This document shows, one piece after another, positions 18,501 to 24,999 of a DNA stretch of 64,000 nucleotides. Within the stretch, counting starts at the first letter, position 1; each line of letters begins with the position of its first letter. The translations under genes were made by a program, and so were the position numbers. The stretch comes from Streptomyces justiciae (GTDB lineage: Bacteria > Actinomycetota > Actinomycetes > Streptomycetales > Streptomycetaceae). Under the pieces are notes generated by a model. That model was not told the origin of the DNA, ran no database searches, and saw only the letters and a list, made by a program, of their open reading frames with translations. Where the stretch lies: the NCBI RefSeq assembly GCF_015163075.1, contig NZ_JADDXU010000028.1:45010-109009 (forward strand), read 5' to 3'.

Positions 18501-18819
18501 GGTCACCGAGATGCCGGAGGCCAGCGCCGCCCGCCAGCGCCTGAACGCGGTGGCGTCGACACTGGACGGCTTCGAGCTCTCCCGCATCGACCTGGAGCAG
18601 CGCCGCGAGGGCGACGTCCTCGGCCAGGCCCAGTCCGGCGCCCGCACCTCCCTGAAGGTCCTCGCGGTCATCGAGGACGAGGAGGTCATCGCGGAGGCGA
18701 GGGAGGAAGCGGTGGCGGTGGTGGAGGCGGACCCGGAGCTCAAGAACCTTCCGGGCCTGCGCACGGCGCTCGATGCGCTCTTGGACGAGGAGAGGGAGCA
18801 GTACCTGGAAAAGGGCTGA
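15595..18819 (+). CDS. recG: ATP-dependent DNA helicase RecG precursor with in-frame intein
   Basis: 1074 residues, of which 311-648 are an intein; the spliced helicase would be 736 residues, normal for RecG. The N-terminal wedge/OB domain contains LHHYPRRYEERG and GNGRLQLVFFGNG. The helicase core has LLQGEVGSGK/T (Walker A, split by the intein between Lys and Thr), VVDEQHRFGVEQR (DExH), MTATPIPRTVAMTVFGD, TTVIEVGVNVPNATAMV and RGRVGRGSAAGLCLL. RecG remodels stalled forks and branched DNA. The ATG at 15595 gives the family start MDLVPALEEPLKK. Until the intein is removed the P-loop is broken, so activity should depend on splicing. Confidence 0.95.
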   Translation: MDLVPALEEPLKKVLGPPTAKVMAEHLGLHTVGDLLHHYPRRYEERGQLTHLADLPMDEHVTVVAMVADARLHTFASAKAPRGKGQRLEVTITDGNGRLQLVFFGNGVHKPHKELLPGTRAMFAGKVSVFNRRLQLAHPAYELLRGADDEATETVETWAGALIPIYPATAKLESWKIGKAIQTVLPSAQEAVDPLPDSLREGRGLLPLPEALLKIHRPHTKADIEDARSRLKWDEAFVLQVALARRRHADAQLPAVARRPKPDGLLTAFDDRLPFTLTEGQQKVSKEIFDDLATEHPMHRLLQGEVGSGKAQPLDSLVLTPTGFRRMGDLKVGDEVVVPDGEIALIDGVFPQGERDVWRLVLSDGSSVECDDEHLWIVGTSCGWHRGQAPKIMTSREIRLDTFKANGSSKWYIPAATPVDLGGDTGLPLDPYLFGLLLGDGSFRHNLRLSTIDDEIRDAAAAAVAPECRLVPVKGSGCDYTIQLTQRAGGVRNPVIQILRDLNLWGVTSHDKFVPCEFKNTSIKNRLSLLQGLLDTDGTVQADGMSISLCSASRRLADDVAWLVRSLGGRARVLPKRAAFNVSVALPEEYAPFRLARKAARVHPRPKYNTFRRGIRAVEYVGRKPVQCISVAHPSHAYVTDNFTVTHNTMVALRAMLATVDAGGQAAMLAPTEVLAQQHHRSVVEMMGELAEGGMLGGAEHATKVVLLTGSMGAAARKQALLDLVTGEAGIVIGTHALIEDKVQFHDLGLVVVDEQHRFGVEQRDALRGKGKQPPHLLVMTATPIPRTVAMTVFGDLETSVLDQLPAGRSPIASHVVPAADKPHFLARAWERVREEVENGHQGYVVCPRIGDDEDDPKKVRKSAEDEAEKRPPLAVLEIADQLTKGPLSGLRVEVLHGRMHPDDKDAVMRRFAAGETHVLVATTVIEVGVNVPNATAMVIMDADRFGVSQLHQLRGRVGRGSAAGLCLLVTEMPEASAARQRLNAVASTLDGFELSRIDLEQRREGDVLGQAQSGARTSLKVLAVIEDEEVIAEAREEAVAVVEADPELKNLPGLRTALDALLDEEREQYLEKG
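16525..17538 (+). mobile_element. Intein (class 3 type) with LAGLIDADG homing endonuclease domain
   Basis: 338 residues inside RecG motif I. The first residue is Ala (AQPLDSLVLTPTG), not Cys or Ser, and the end is FTVTHN followed by extein Thr. Block B is VECDDEHLWIV, giving His at 64 and Trp at 66. Block F is VQCISVAHPSH, with Cys at 318. Block G has Thr336-His337-Asn338. Trp in block B, Cys in block F and Thr in block G together form the WCT signature of class 3 inteins, which start splicing at the block F Cys. Two endonuclease motifs, LFGLLLGDGS (Asp 130) and GLLDTDGT (Asp 227), indicate a complete DOD homing enzyme. GC content and codon choice look slightly less biased than in the flanking recG (AAT, AAA, TTG, TCT codons appear), which fits transfer. 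Confidence 0.95.
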
Positions 18820-18830
18820 GGGAGACTTCC

Positions 18831-18889
18831 TAGGGGCGCGGGGCTGTAATCCATATGCGGCTACCGCCGCGCGGGCGCGACCAGCCACA
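18831..18889 (-). repeat. Dispersed GC-rich repeat, diverged copy B
   Basis: Just after the recG stop: aggggcgcggggct, then a short insert, then gggcgcgaccagccac. Both ends match the inverted copy in smc (29181-29229). It lies in the recG-rsmD gap and could also act as a weak terminator through its palindromic centre. Confidence 0.55.
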
Positions 18890-18926
18890 CTGAGACCTGA
18901 AGCCGCCCACAGACCAAGGACCACAG

Positions 18927-19514
18927 ATGACCCGCGTAATCGCCGGCGCAGCCGGCGGTCGCCGCCTAGCTGTCCCGCCAGGGACCGGCACCCGCCCCAC
19001 CTCCGACCGCGCACGCGAAGGTCTCCTCTCCACCTGGCAGTCCCTCCTGGGCGGCCCCCTGGACGGCGAGCGTGTCCTCGACCTCTACGCCGGTTCAGGC
19101 GCCGTCGGCCTAGAGGCCCTCTCCCGCGGCGCGAGCCACACCCTCCTCGTCGAGGCCGACGCCCGCGCCGCCCGCACCATCCGCGAGAACGTCAGGAATC
19201 TCGCCCTCCCGGGCGCCGAGGTCCGGGCCGGCAAAGCGGAGCAGATCATCCAGCAACCGGCGCCGACCGAGCCGTACGACATCGTCTTCCTCGACCCGCC
19301 GTACCGAGTCACAGATCACGATCTTCGGGAGATTCTCCTCACACTCCGCTCGGGGGGCTGGCTCGCGACGGACGCGCTCGTCACCGTGGAGCGCAGCACC
19401 AGAGGCGGTGAATTCGGGTGGCCGGAGGGTTTTGAAGCACTCCGGTCCCGTCGTTACGGCGAGGGAACGTTTTGGTACGGTCGCGCCGCCTCTACGTGCG
19501 AAGACGCACGATGA
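18927..19514 (+). CDS. rsmD: 16S rRNA (guanine966-N2)-methyltransferase
   Basis: 195 residues. The N-terminus is MTRVIAGAAGGRRLAVPPG. TRPTSDRAREGLLSTW precedes the SAM motif VLDLYAGSGAVGLEALSRG. The catalytic motif is VFLDPPYRV (DPPY, for exocyclic amino-group methylation). It methylates G966 of 16S rRNA. It precedes coaD, a pairing common across bacteria. The final ~15 residues extend past the usual end and overlap an alternative upstream ATG of coaD. Confidence 0.94.
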   Translation: MTRVIAGAAGGRRLAVPPGTGTRPTSDRAREGLLSTWQSLLGGPLDGERVLDLYAGSGAVGLEALSRGASHTLLVEADARAARTIRENVRNLALPGAEVRAGKAEQIIQQPAPTEPYDIVFLDPPYRVTDHDLREILLTLRSGGWLATDALVTVERSTRGGEFGWPEGFEALRSRRYGEGTFWYGRAASTCEDAR

Positions 19515-19540
19515 CCGGACCGGAGAGCGAGGGATCTCAA

Positions 19541-20020
19541 GTGCGCCGCGCCGTCTGTCCCGGGTCGTTCGACCCCATCACCAACGGACATCTCGACATC
19601 ATTTCCCGCGCCTCCCGTCTGTACGACGAGGTCTACGTCGCGGTCATGATCAACAAGTCCAAGAAGGGCCTGTTCGAGGTCGAGGAGCGGATCGAGCTGA
19701 TCCGCGAGGTCACCGCCGAGTACGGCAACGTGAAGGTCGAGGCCTTCCACGGACTCCTCGTCGACTACTGCAAGCAGCGCGACATCCCCGCGATCGTCAA
19801 GGGCCTGCGCGCGGTCAGCGACTTCGACTACGAACTCCAGATGGCCCAGATGAACAACGGGCTGTCCGGTGTGGAGACCCTGTTCGTCCCCACCAACCCC
19901 ACCTACAGCTTCCTGTCTTCCTCGCTCGTCAAGGAGGTCGCGACCTGGGGCGGCGACATCGCGCACCTGGTGCCGCCGGTGGTGCTGCGGGCCCTCAACG
20001 AGCGCCTGCGCAAGGACTGA
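19541..20020 (+). CDS. coaD: Phosphopantetheine adenylyltransferase
   Basis: 159 residues. The nucleotidyltransferase motif is CPGSFDPITNGHLDII (T/HxGH). VKGLRAVSDFDYELQMAQMN and PTNPTYSFLSSSLVKEVA are CoaD blocks. It adenylates 4'-phosphopantetheine to dephospho-CoA. I start it at GTG 19541 (MRRAVCPGSFDP), with GAGCGAGGG 7 nt upstream. The ATG at 19511 would add ten residues and overlap the rsmD stop; that is possible but atypical for the family. Confidence 0.95.
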   Translation: MRRAVCPGSFDPITNGHLDIISRASRLYDEVYVAVMINKSKKGLFEVEERIELIREVTAEYGNVKVEAFHGLLVDYCKQRDIPAIVKGLRAVSDFDYELQMAQMNNGLSGVETLFVPTNPTYSFLSSSLVKEVATWGGDIAHLVPPVVLRALNERLRKD

Positions 20021-20077
20021 TGGGGCTACAGTCGTCCCGTCCGTCTCCAACACAGCTGTAGAGAGTGGCGAGCACAG

Positions 20078-21124
20078 GTGGACGTGCAGAAGAAGCTCGA
20101 CGAGATCGTCGCCGCGGTCTCCGGCGCCCGGTCGATGCCCATGTCGGCCTCGTGCGTGGTCAACCGCGCCGAACTGCTCGCGATGCTGGAGGAGGTCAGG
20201 GCCGCGCTGCCCGACTCCCTCGCCCAGGCCCAGGAGCTGATCGGCGACCGCGAGTCGATGGTCGAGCAGGCCCGCCAGGAGGCCGAGCGGATCATCTCCG
20301 GCGCGCACGCCGAGCGCGGCTCGCTGATCTCCGACACCGAGGTCGCCCGCCGCTCCCAGGCCGAGGCCGACCGCATCCTGAACGAGGCCCGCAGGGAGGC
20401 CGAGGAGGTCCGCGCCGAGGCCGACGACTACGTCGACTCCAAGCTCGCCAACTTCGAGGTCGTCCTCACCAAGACCCTCGGCTCGGTCGGCCGCGGCCGC
20501 GAGAAGCTCCTCGGCACCGGCCCGGGCCTGGACGAGCAGGGCTACGAGGACGAGGACGCCCCCGAGCGCAGCCACGACCCCGAGACCCTGCGCCGCGACG
20601 CCGACGCCTACGTCGACACCAAGCTCGGCGCCTTCGAGGCGGTGCTCGCCAAGACCCTGGAGGCCGTCGGCAAGGGCCGCGCCAAGCTGCACGGCCGGAT
20701 CGCCACGGACGACCTCGGCGCGCTCGCCGACGACGACAGCACCGTCCAGCACTCCAGCGACGCCGACTACCTCGCCGACCTCGCGGCCCTGGCCGAACAG
20801 GACACCCCGGCCGCGGCGGCCGTACCGCACCAGCAGCAGTACGACCAGCAGCCCGCCTACGGCTACCAGCAGCAGGACACCTACGGCGGCGGCTACCCGC
20901 AGCAGCCGGCCTACGCCCAGCAGCAGGACCCCTACGGCTACCAGCAGGCCGACCCGTACGCGTACCAGGGCTACGACGCCCAGCAGGCCGCCTACGACGC
21001 CGGACAGGCCCAGCAGGCGCAGCACGCCCAGCAGTCGTACGCCCTCGACGAGACCAGCCTCTTCGACACCGGCATGATCACGCCGGAGCAGCTGAGGGCC
21101 TACGAGCAGGGTCGCGGCCAATAA
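20078..21124 (+). CDS. SepIVA/DivIVA-like coiled-coil cell-division protein
   Basis: 348 residues. Residues 1-45 hold a DivIVA-like start (MDVQKKLDEIVAAVSGAR). Residues ~45-150 form a long coiled coil rich in Glu/Arg/Ala (EQARQEAERIISGA), followed by two copies of a short motif: DDYVDSKLANFEVVLTKTL and DAYVDTKLGAFEAVLAKTL. The last third is a Gln/Tyr/Pro-rich disordered tail of YGYQQQ-like units. The coaD, SepIVA-like, DUF177, rpmF, rnc order matches the mycobacterial SepIVA locus, where the protein affects septation and polar growth. The start is GTG. Confidence 0.8.
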   Translation: MDVQKKLDEIVAAVSGARSMPMSASCVVNRAELLAMLEEVRAALPDSLAQAQELIGDRESMVEQARQEAERIISGAHAERGSLISDTEVARRSQAEADRILNEARREAEEVRAEADDYVDSKLANFEVVLTKTLGSVGRGREKLLGTGPGLDEQGYEDEDAPERSHDPETLRRDADAYVDTKLGAFEAVLAKTLEAVGKGRAKLHGRIATDDLGALADDDSTVQHSSDADYLADLAALAEQDTPAAAAVPHQQQYDQQPAYGYQQQDTYGGGYPQQPAYAQQQDPYGYQQADPYAYQGYDAQQAAYDAGQAQQAQHAQQSYALDETSLFDTGMITPEQLRAYEQGRGQ

Positions 21125-21146
21125 GAACCAGCGCGGGACCACCGGA

Positions 21147-21176
21147 TTGGGCCGTGAGCGAAAGGTCCAGTATCCT
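21147..21176 (+). promoter_or_regulatory. Possible promoter for DUF177-rpmF-rnc
   Basis: TTGGGC (21147-21152), an 18-nt spacer, then TATCCT (21171-21176), 90 nt before the DUF177 start. It is a moderate match to vegetative promoters. Confidence 0.4.
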
Positions 21177-21266
21177 GGCTCTTCGGTCGCGCGTACGTCC
21201 GCGATCAACGCTGCCCGGGAACACCGAAGGGCGGCGTCCCTCTGAGCTCGAAGATCGAAAGCAGGA

Positions 21267-21917
21267 ATGGCTCCCAACGCACACCTCGACCACCGCAAGC
21301 CTCTCGTGTTCGACACGCACGAGCTGGGGCGGCGGCCCGGTGCGCTGCAGCGCCTGACCCGCGAGATCGACGCTCCCAAGGATCTGGGGATCGCGGGAGT
21401 CGTCGGAGTGCCGGAAGGCGCCCCGGTGGAGCTCGAACTCCGGCTCGAGTCGGTCATGGAAGGGGTGCTTGTCACAGGCACCGCCCGTGCACAGGCCGAG
21501 GGGGAGTGCGTAAGGTGTCTGGAGCCGCTCGAGCTGGAGCTCGAAGCGGACTTCCAGGAGATGTTCTCGTACCCTGACGCCGACGATCGGGGCCGCCCCA
21601 AGGCGGAGCCGACCGACGACGCCGAGGAAGACGAGGACAGGCTCTTCATCGAGGACGGCCTGTTCGACCTCGAACCAGTGCTGCGTGACGCGGTGGTGCT
21701 TGCCCTGCCGATGCAGCCGGTGTGCCAGGACGACTGCCCCGGCCTGTGCTCCGAGTGCGGAGCCCGGCTGGCGGACGACCCGGACCACCACCACGACGCC
21801 GTCGACATCCGTTGGGCGGCACTGCAGGGACTCGCCGGTTCACTCGAAGATGGCGAGAAGGACGAGATGAGCGGCGCCGAAGCGGAAGCGGGCGTCGACG
21901 AGAAGCAGGAGAAGTAG
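21267..21917 (+). CDS. DUF177 (YceD family) protein, 23S rRNA accumulation factor
   Basis: 216 residues. The YceD core shows GECVRCLEPLELELEADFQEMF and ends with CQDDCPGLCSECGARL, a four-cysteine cluster that probably binds zinc. Between them is a strongly acidic loop. In bacteria this gene almost always precedes rpmF, as here (2-nt gap), and YceD is linked to 23S rRNA processing. The charged tail (after ~195) is variable. RBS-like GCAGGA lies just upstream of the ATG. Confidence 0.92.
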   Translation: MAPNAHLDHRKPLVFDTHELGRRPGALQRLTREIDAPKDLGIAGVVGVPEGAPVELELRLESVMEGVLVTGTARAQAEGECVRCLEPLELELEADFQEMFSYPDADDRGRPKAEPTDDAEEDEDRLFIEDGLFDLEPVLRDAVVLALPMQPVCQDDCPGLCSECGARLADDPDHHHDAVDIRWAALQGLAGSLEDGEKDEMSGAEAEAGVDEKQEK

Positions 21918-21919
21918 CC

Positions 21920-22093
21920 GTGGCTGTTCCGAAGCGGAAGATGTCGCGCAGCAACACGCGCCACCGCCGGTCGCAGTGGAAGGCTGCGGTCCCCACCCTG
22001 GTTGCGTGCGAGCGCTGCCACGAGCCCAAGCAGCAGCACATCGCGTGCCCGTCTTGCGGCACCTACAACAAGCGCCAGGTCCTCGAGGTCTGA
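21920..22093 (+). CDS. rpmF: 50S ribosomal protein L32
   Basis: 57 residues: MAVPKRKMSRSNTRHRRSQW, then CERCHEPKQQHIACPSCGTY. The two CxxC pairs bind zinc. The GTG start follows the DUF177 stop by 2 nt, so the two are co-translated. Length and sequence are standard. Confidence 0.97.
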   Translation: MAVPKRKMSRSNTRHRRSQWKAAVPTLVACERCHEPKQQHIACPSCGTYNKRQVLEV

Positions 22094-22112
22094 GCGGCTG
22101 GTGAGAGGCACT

Positions 22113-22916
22113 GTGTCCACGCCGAAGAAGAACTCTGCGGAGAACACGGCCTCGTCCCACACGCTGTTGGAAGGGCGGCTCGGGTACAAGCTCGAGTCCG
22201 CCCTTCTGGTGCGTGCGCTGACCCACCGGTCCTACGCGTACGAGAACGGCGGTCTGCCGACCAACGAGCGCCTGGAGTTCCTCGGGGACTCCGTCCTCGG
22301 CCTCGTGGTCACGGACACGCTGTACCGCACCCACCCCGACCTGCCCGAAGGCCAGCTGGCCAAGTTGCGGGCCGCGGTGGTCAACTCTCGTGCGCTGGCG
22401 GAGGTCGGCCGCGGGCTCGACCTGGGCTCCTTCATCCGGCTCGGCCGTGGTGAAGAGGGCACGGGCGGCCGGGACAAGGCGTCCATCCTCGCCGACACCC
22501 TCGAAGCGGTGATCGGCGCGGTCTATCTCGACCAGGGTCTGGACGCGGCGGGCGAACTCGTCCACCGGCTCTTCGACCCACTGATCGAGAAGTCCTCCAA
22601 CCTCGGTGCCGGCCTGGACTGGAAGACCAGTCTCCAGGAACTCACCGCGACCGAAGGACTCGGCGTGCCCGAGTACCAGGTCTCGGAGACCGGCCCCGAC
22701 CACGAGAAGACCTTCACTGCTGCCGCCCGCGTCGGAGGCGTCTCGTACGGCACCGGCACCGGCCGCAGCAAGAAGGAGGCGGAGCAGCAGGCCGCCGAGT
22801 CCGCCTGGCGGTCCATCCGGGCCGCGGCGGACGAGCGCGCCAAGGCTGCTGCCCAGGCCGCCGCGAAGGCCGTCGAGGCCGACGCGGGTGCCGACGAGGC
22901 GTCCGCCTCCGCCTGA
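22113..22916 (+). CDS. rnc: Ribonuclease III
   Basis: 267 residues. The catalytic signature is NERLEFLGDSVLGLVV (residues ~50-65), and the second acidic pair is DTLEAVIGAVYLD. The C-terminal dsRNA-binding domain (WKTSLQELTA...GTGRSKKEAEQQAAESAW) is complete. It processes rRNA and regulates many mRNAs; in S. coelicolor this gene is absB, needed for antibiotic production. I use the GTG at 22113 with GAGAGG 5 nt upstream; the GTG at 22101 is an alternative. An Ala-rich tail of ~40 residues follows the last domain. Confidence 0.95.
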   Translation: MSTPKKNSAENTASSHTLLEGRLGYKLESALLVRALTHRSYAYENGGLPTNERLEFLGDSVLGLVVTDTLYRTHPDLPEGQLAKLRAAVVNSRALAEVGRGLDLGSFIRLGRGEEGTGGRDKASILADTLEAVIGAVYLDQGLDAAGELVHRLFDPLIEKSSNLGAGLDWKTSLQELTATEGLGVPEYQVSETGPDHEKTFTAAARVGGVSYGTGTGRSKKEAEQQAAESAWRSIRAAADERAKAAAQAAAKAVEADAGADEASASA

Positions 22917-22932
22917 CAGAACAGCGCAGTAC

Positions 22933-22969
22933 GCCGAGCGCCCGTCCCGCCCCGGGGCGGGCGCTCGGC
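22933..22969 (+). terminator. Strong hairpin between rnc and mutM
   Basis: Arms 22933-22944 and 22958-22969 pair perfectly (12 bp), and the loop can pair further (cccg/cggg). It may attenuate readthrough from rnc into mutM. Confidence 0.75.
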
Positions 22970-22988
22970 TCATGGACCGGGGGATGCG

Positions 22989-23849
22989 ATGCCCGAGTTG
23001 CCCGAGGTAGAGGTCGTACGCCGAGGTCTGGAGCGGTGGGTCGCCCACCGTGCCGTCGCCGAGGCCGAGGTGCTGCACCCGCGCGCCGTACGCCGGCACA
23101 TCGCCGGCGCCGACGACTTCACGCACCGCCTCAAGGGCCATCGCATCGGCGTGCCCAGTAGGCGCGGCAAGTATCTGTGGCTGCCCCTGGAGGACACCAA
23201 CCAGTCGGTCCTGGCCCACCTCGGCATGAGCGGCCAACTCCTGGTCCAGCCGCAGGAGTCACCCGACGAGAAGCACCTCAGAATCCGGGTGAGGTTCGCC
23301 GACGGCCTCGGCACCGAGCTCCGCTTCGTCGACCAACGCACCTTCGGTGGACTGTCGTTGCACGACAACACCGAGGACGGGCTGCCCGACGTCATCGCGC
23401 ACATCGCCCGCGACCCGCTGGACCCGCTCTTCGACGACGAGGCCTTCCACCAGAACCTCCGCCGCAAGCGCAGCACCATCAAACGGGCCCTGCTGGACCA
23501 GTCGTTGATCAGCGGCGTCGGCAACATCTATGCGGACGAGGCGCTTTGGCGCGCCCGCATCCACTACGAGCGCCCCACCGCCGGGTTCACGCGCCCGCGC
23601 ACGGCCGAACTCCTGGGCCACGTGCGGGATGTGATGAACGCGGCCCTCGCGGTCGGCGGCACCAGCTTCGACAGCCTGTACGTCAACGTCAACGGGGAGT
23701 CCGGCTACTTCGACCGCTCCCTCGACGCGTACGGCCGTGAGGGTCTGCCCTGCAAGCGGTGCGGTACGCCGATGCGCCGACGGCCGTGGATGAACCGGTC
23801 GAGCTACTTCTGCCCGAAGTGTCAGAGGGCGCCGCGCGTCTCGTCGTAG
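22989..23849 (+). CDS. mutM: Formamidopyrimidine-DNA glycosylase
   Basis: 286 residues. The N-terminus (M)PELPEVEVVRRGL carries the catalytic Pro1-Glu2. RRGKYLWLPL and HLGMSGQLLV are substrate-binding blocks, and the H2TH region has LLDQSLISGVGNIYADEAL. The zinc finger is CKRCGTPMRR...YFCPKCQ. It removes 8-oxoguanine and cuts the strand. The 3' end overlaps the 3' end of the convergent HxlR gene by 28 nt. Confidence 0.96.
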   Translation: MPELPEVEVVRRGLERWVAHRAVAEAEVLHPRAVRRHIAGADDFTHRLKGHRIGVPSRRGKYLWLPLEDTNQSVLAHLGMSGQLLVQPQESPDEKHLRIRVRFADGLGTELRFVDQRTFGGLSLHDNTEDGLPDVIAHIARDPLDPLFDDEAFHQNLRRKRSTIKRALLDQSLISGVGNIYADEALWRARIHYERPTAGFTRPRTAELLGHVRDVMNAALAVGGTSFDSLYVNVNGESGYFDRSLDAYGREGLPCKRCGTPMRRRPWMNRSSYFCPKCQRAPRVSS

Positions 23850-24223
23850 CGCCGGCGTGCGTCGAGCACGTCGTCCATCCGGCCCTCCAGGAAGTGGATG
23901 AGGCCGAGCAGTCGCGTGGCCATCTCCTGGCCCAGCGGCGTCAGTTCGTAGTCCACGCGGGGCGGGTTGGTCGGCTGGGCCTCGCGGTGCACCAGGCCGT
24001 CGCGCTCCAGCGCGTGCAGAGTCTGGGACAGCATCTTCTCGCTCACGCCGTCGACACGGCGCCGCAGTTCGTTGAAGCGCAGCGAGCCCTCGTGCAGCGC
24101 GCCGAGCGTGAGTGCGCCCCAGCGGCCGGTGATGTGCTCCAGCGTGCCCCGCGACGGGCAGGCCTTGGCGAACACGTCGAAGGGGAGATCCCACTCCGCC
24201 TCGCGCTCCTGCGTGATGTCCAT
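23822..24223 (-). CDS. HxlR-family transcriptional regulator
   Basis: 133 residues of the winged-helix HxlR type: CPSRGTLEHITGRWGALTLGAL, RFNELRRRVDGVSEKMLSQTL (recognition helix), ALERDGLVHREA and the wing YELTPLGQEM. The Cys at residue ~22 is the usual redox-sensing position of this family (QorR/HypR types). It is divergent from a flavodoxin-fold reductase, with a perfect palindrome between them, so it very likely controls that gene and itself. It overlaps the mutM 3' end. Confidence 0.93.
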   Translation of the reverse strand: MDITQEREAEWDLPFDVFAKACPSRGTLEHITGRWGALTLGALHEGSLRFNELRRRVDGVSEKMLSQTLHALERDGLVHREAQPTNPPRVDYELTPLGQEMATRLLGLIHFLEGRMDDVLDARRRYDETRGAL

Positions 24224-24262
24224 ACCTCAAGCGTACTCGAACGCAGCGCTAACCGGTAGGTT

Positions 24263-24283
24263 GCACTAACTAGAAGTTAGTGC
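24263..24283. promoter_or_regulatory. Perfect palindromic operator in the HxlR/reductase intergenic region
   Basis: Nine-base arms GCACTAACT (24263-24271) and AGTTAGTGC (24275-24283) around AGA. Half-sites recur nearby (GCTAAC at ~24248, GTTAGTGA at ~24299). The AT-rich palindrome in a GC-rich genome fits the dimeric HxlR regulator encoded next to it. Confidence 0.85.
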
Positions 24284-24331
24284 TTTCCTTTTCTCATTGT
24301 TAGTGACCTGCGCATCCCAGGAGTACGCATC

Positions 24332-24922
24332 GTGACCAGCCCTGTCGTTTCCATCGCCTACCACTCCGGCTTCGGCCACACCGCCGTCCTCGCCGAGGCC
24401 GTCCGCGCCGGTGCGCAGGAGGCCGGGGCCGAGGTGCATCTGATCAACGTCGCCGAGATCACCGACGAGGAGTGGGCCGTTCTCGACCGCTCCGACGCGA
24501 TCGTCTTCGGCTCCCCGACCTACATGGGCACCGCCTCCGGCCCCTTCCACGTCTTCGCCGAGGCCACCTCGAAGCGCTGGTTCGGACAGGACTGGAAGGA
24601 CAAGCTAGCCGCCGGCTTCACCAACTCCGGCTCCAAGAGCGGCGACAAGCTGCACACCCTGCAGTTCTTCCAGATCCTCGCCGCGCAGCACGGCATGCAC
24701 TGGGTCAACCTCGGTCTGCACCCGGGCTGGAACAACAGCGAGGGCTCCGAGCACGACCTCAACCGCCTCGGCGTCTTCGCGGGCGCCGCCGCGCAGACCA
24801 ACGTCGACGAGGGTCCGGACGCCGTTCACAAGGCCGACGTGGCGACCGCCGAGCACCTCGGACGCCGGCTGGCTGAGACGGCGAAGGTGTTCGCGCACGG
24901 CCGCGCCGCCGTCGCCGCGTAA
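24332..24922 (+). CDS. Flavodoxin-fold NAD(P)H-dependent oxidoreductase (WrbA-like)
   Basis: 196 residues. VSIAYHSGFGHTAVLAEAV is the FMN-phosphate-binding loop. IVFGSPTYMGTASGPFHVF and LAAGFTNSGSKSGDKLHTL are typical of WrbA/flavodoxin-like quinone or azo reductases. HGMHWVNLGLHPGWNN follows in the usual place. It probably reduces quinones or other electrophiles by two electrons, and is likely induced when the divergent HxlR protein leaves the palindrome. A terminator follows. Confidence 0.9.
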   Translation: MTSPVVSIAYHSGFGHTAVLAEAVRAGAQEAGAEVHLINVAEITDEEWAVLDRSDAIVFGSPTYMGTASGPFHVFAEATSKRWFGQDWKDKLAAGFTNSGSKSGDKLHTLQFFQILAAQHGMHWVNLGLHPGWNNSEGSEHDLNRLGVFAGAAAQTNVDEGPDAVHKADVATAEHLGRRLAETAKVFAHGRAAVAA

Positions 24923-24950
24923 ACAGCCGTGTAGACATCGGGACATACGA

Positions 24951-24985
24951 AGGGGCTCCCACCCGGTCACCGGATGGGAGCCCCT
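24951..24985. terminator. Hairpin between the reductase and CAP-protein genes
   Basis: Arms 24951-24961 and 24975-24985 pair perfectly (11 bp), with an internal cccgg/ccgg extension. It lies between convergent stops. Confidence 0.85.
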
Positions 24986-24999
24986 CGTCGTTTGTGCCG

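Noticed and set aside
19454..22189. A 911-codon minus-strand open frame
   Set aside because: It is antisense to coaD, the SepIVA-like gene, DUF177 and rpmF, all with clear family motifs. Long reverse frames are expected in DNA with strong third-position GC bias.
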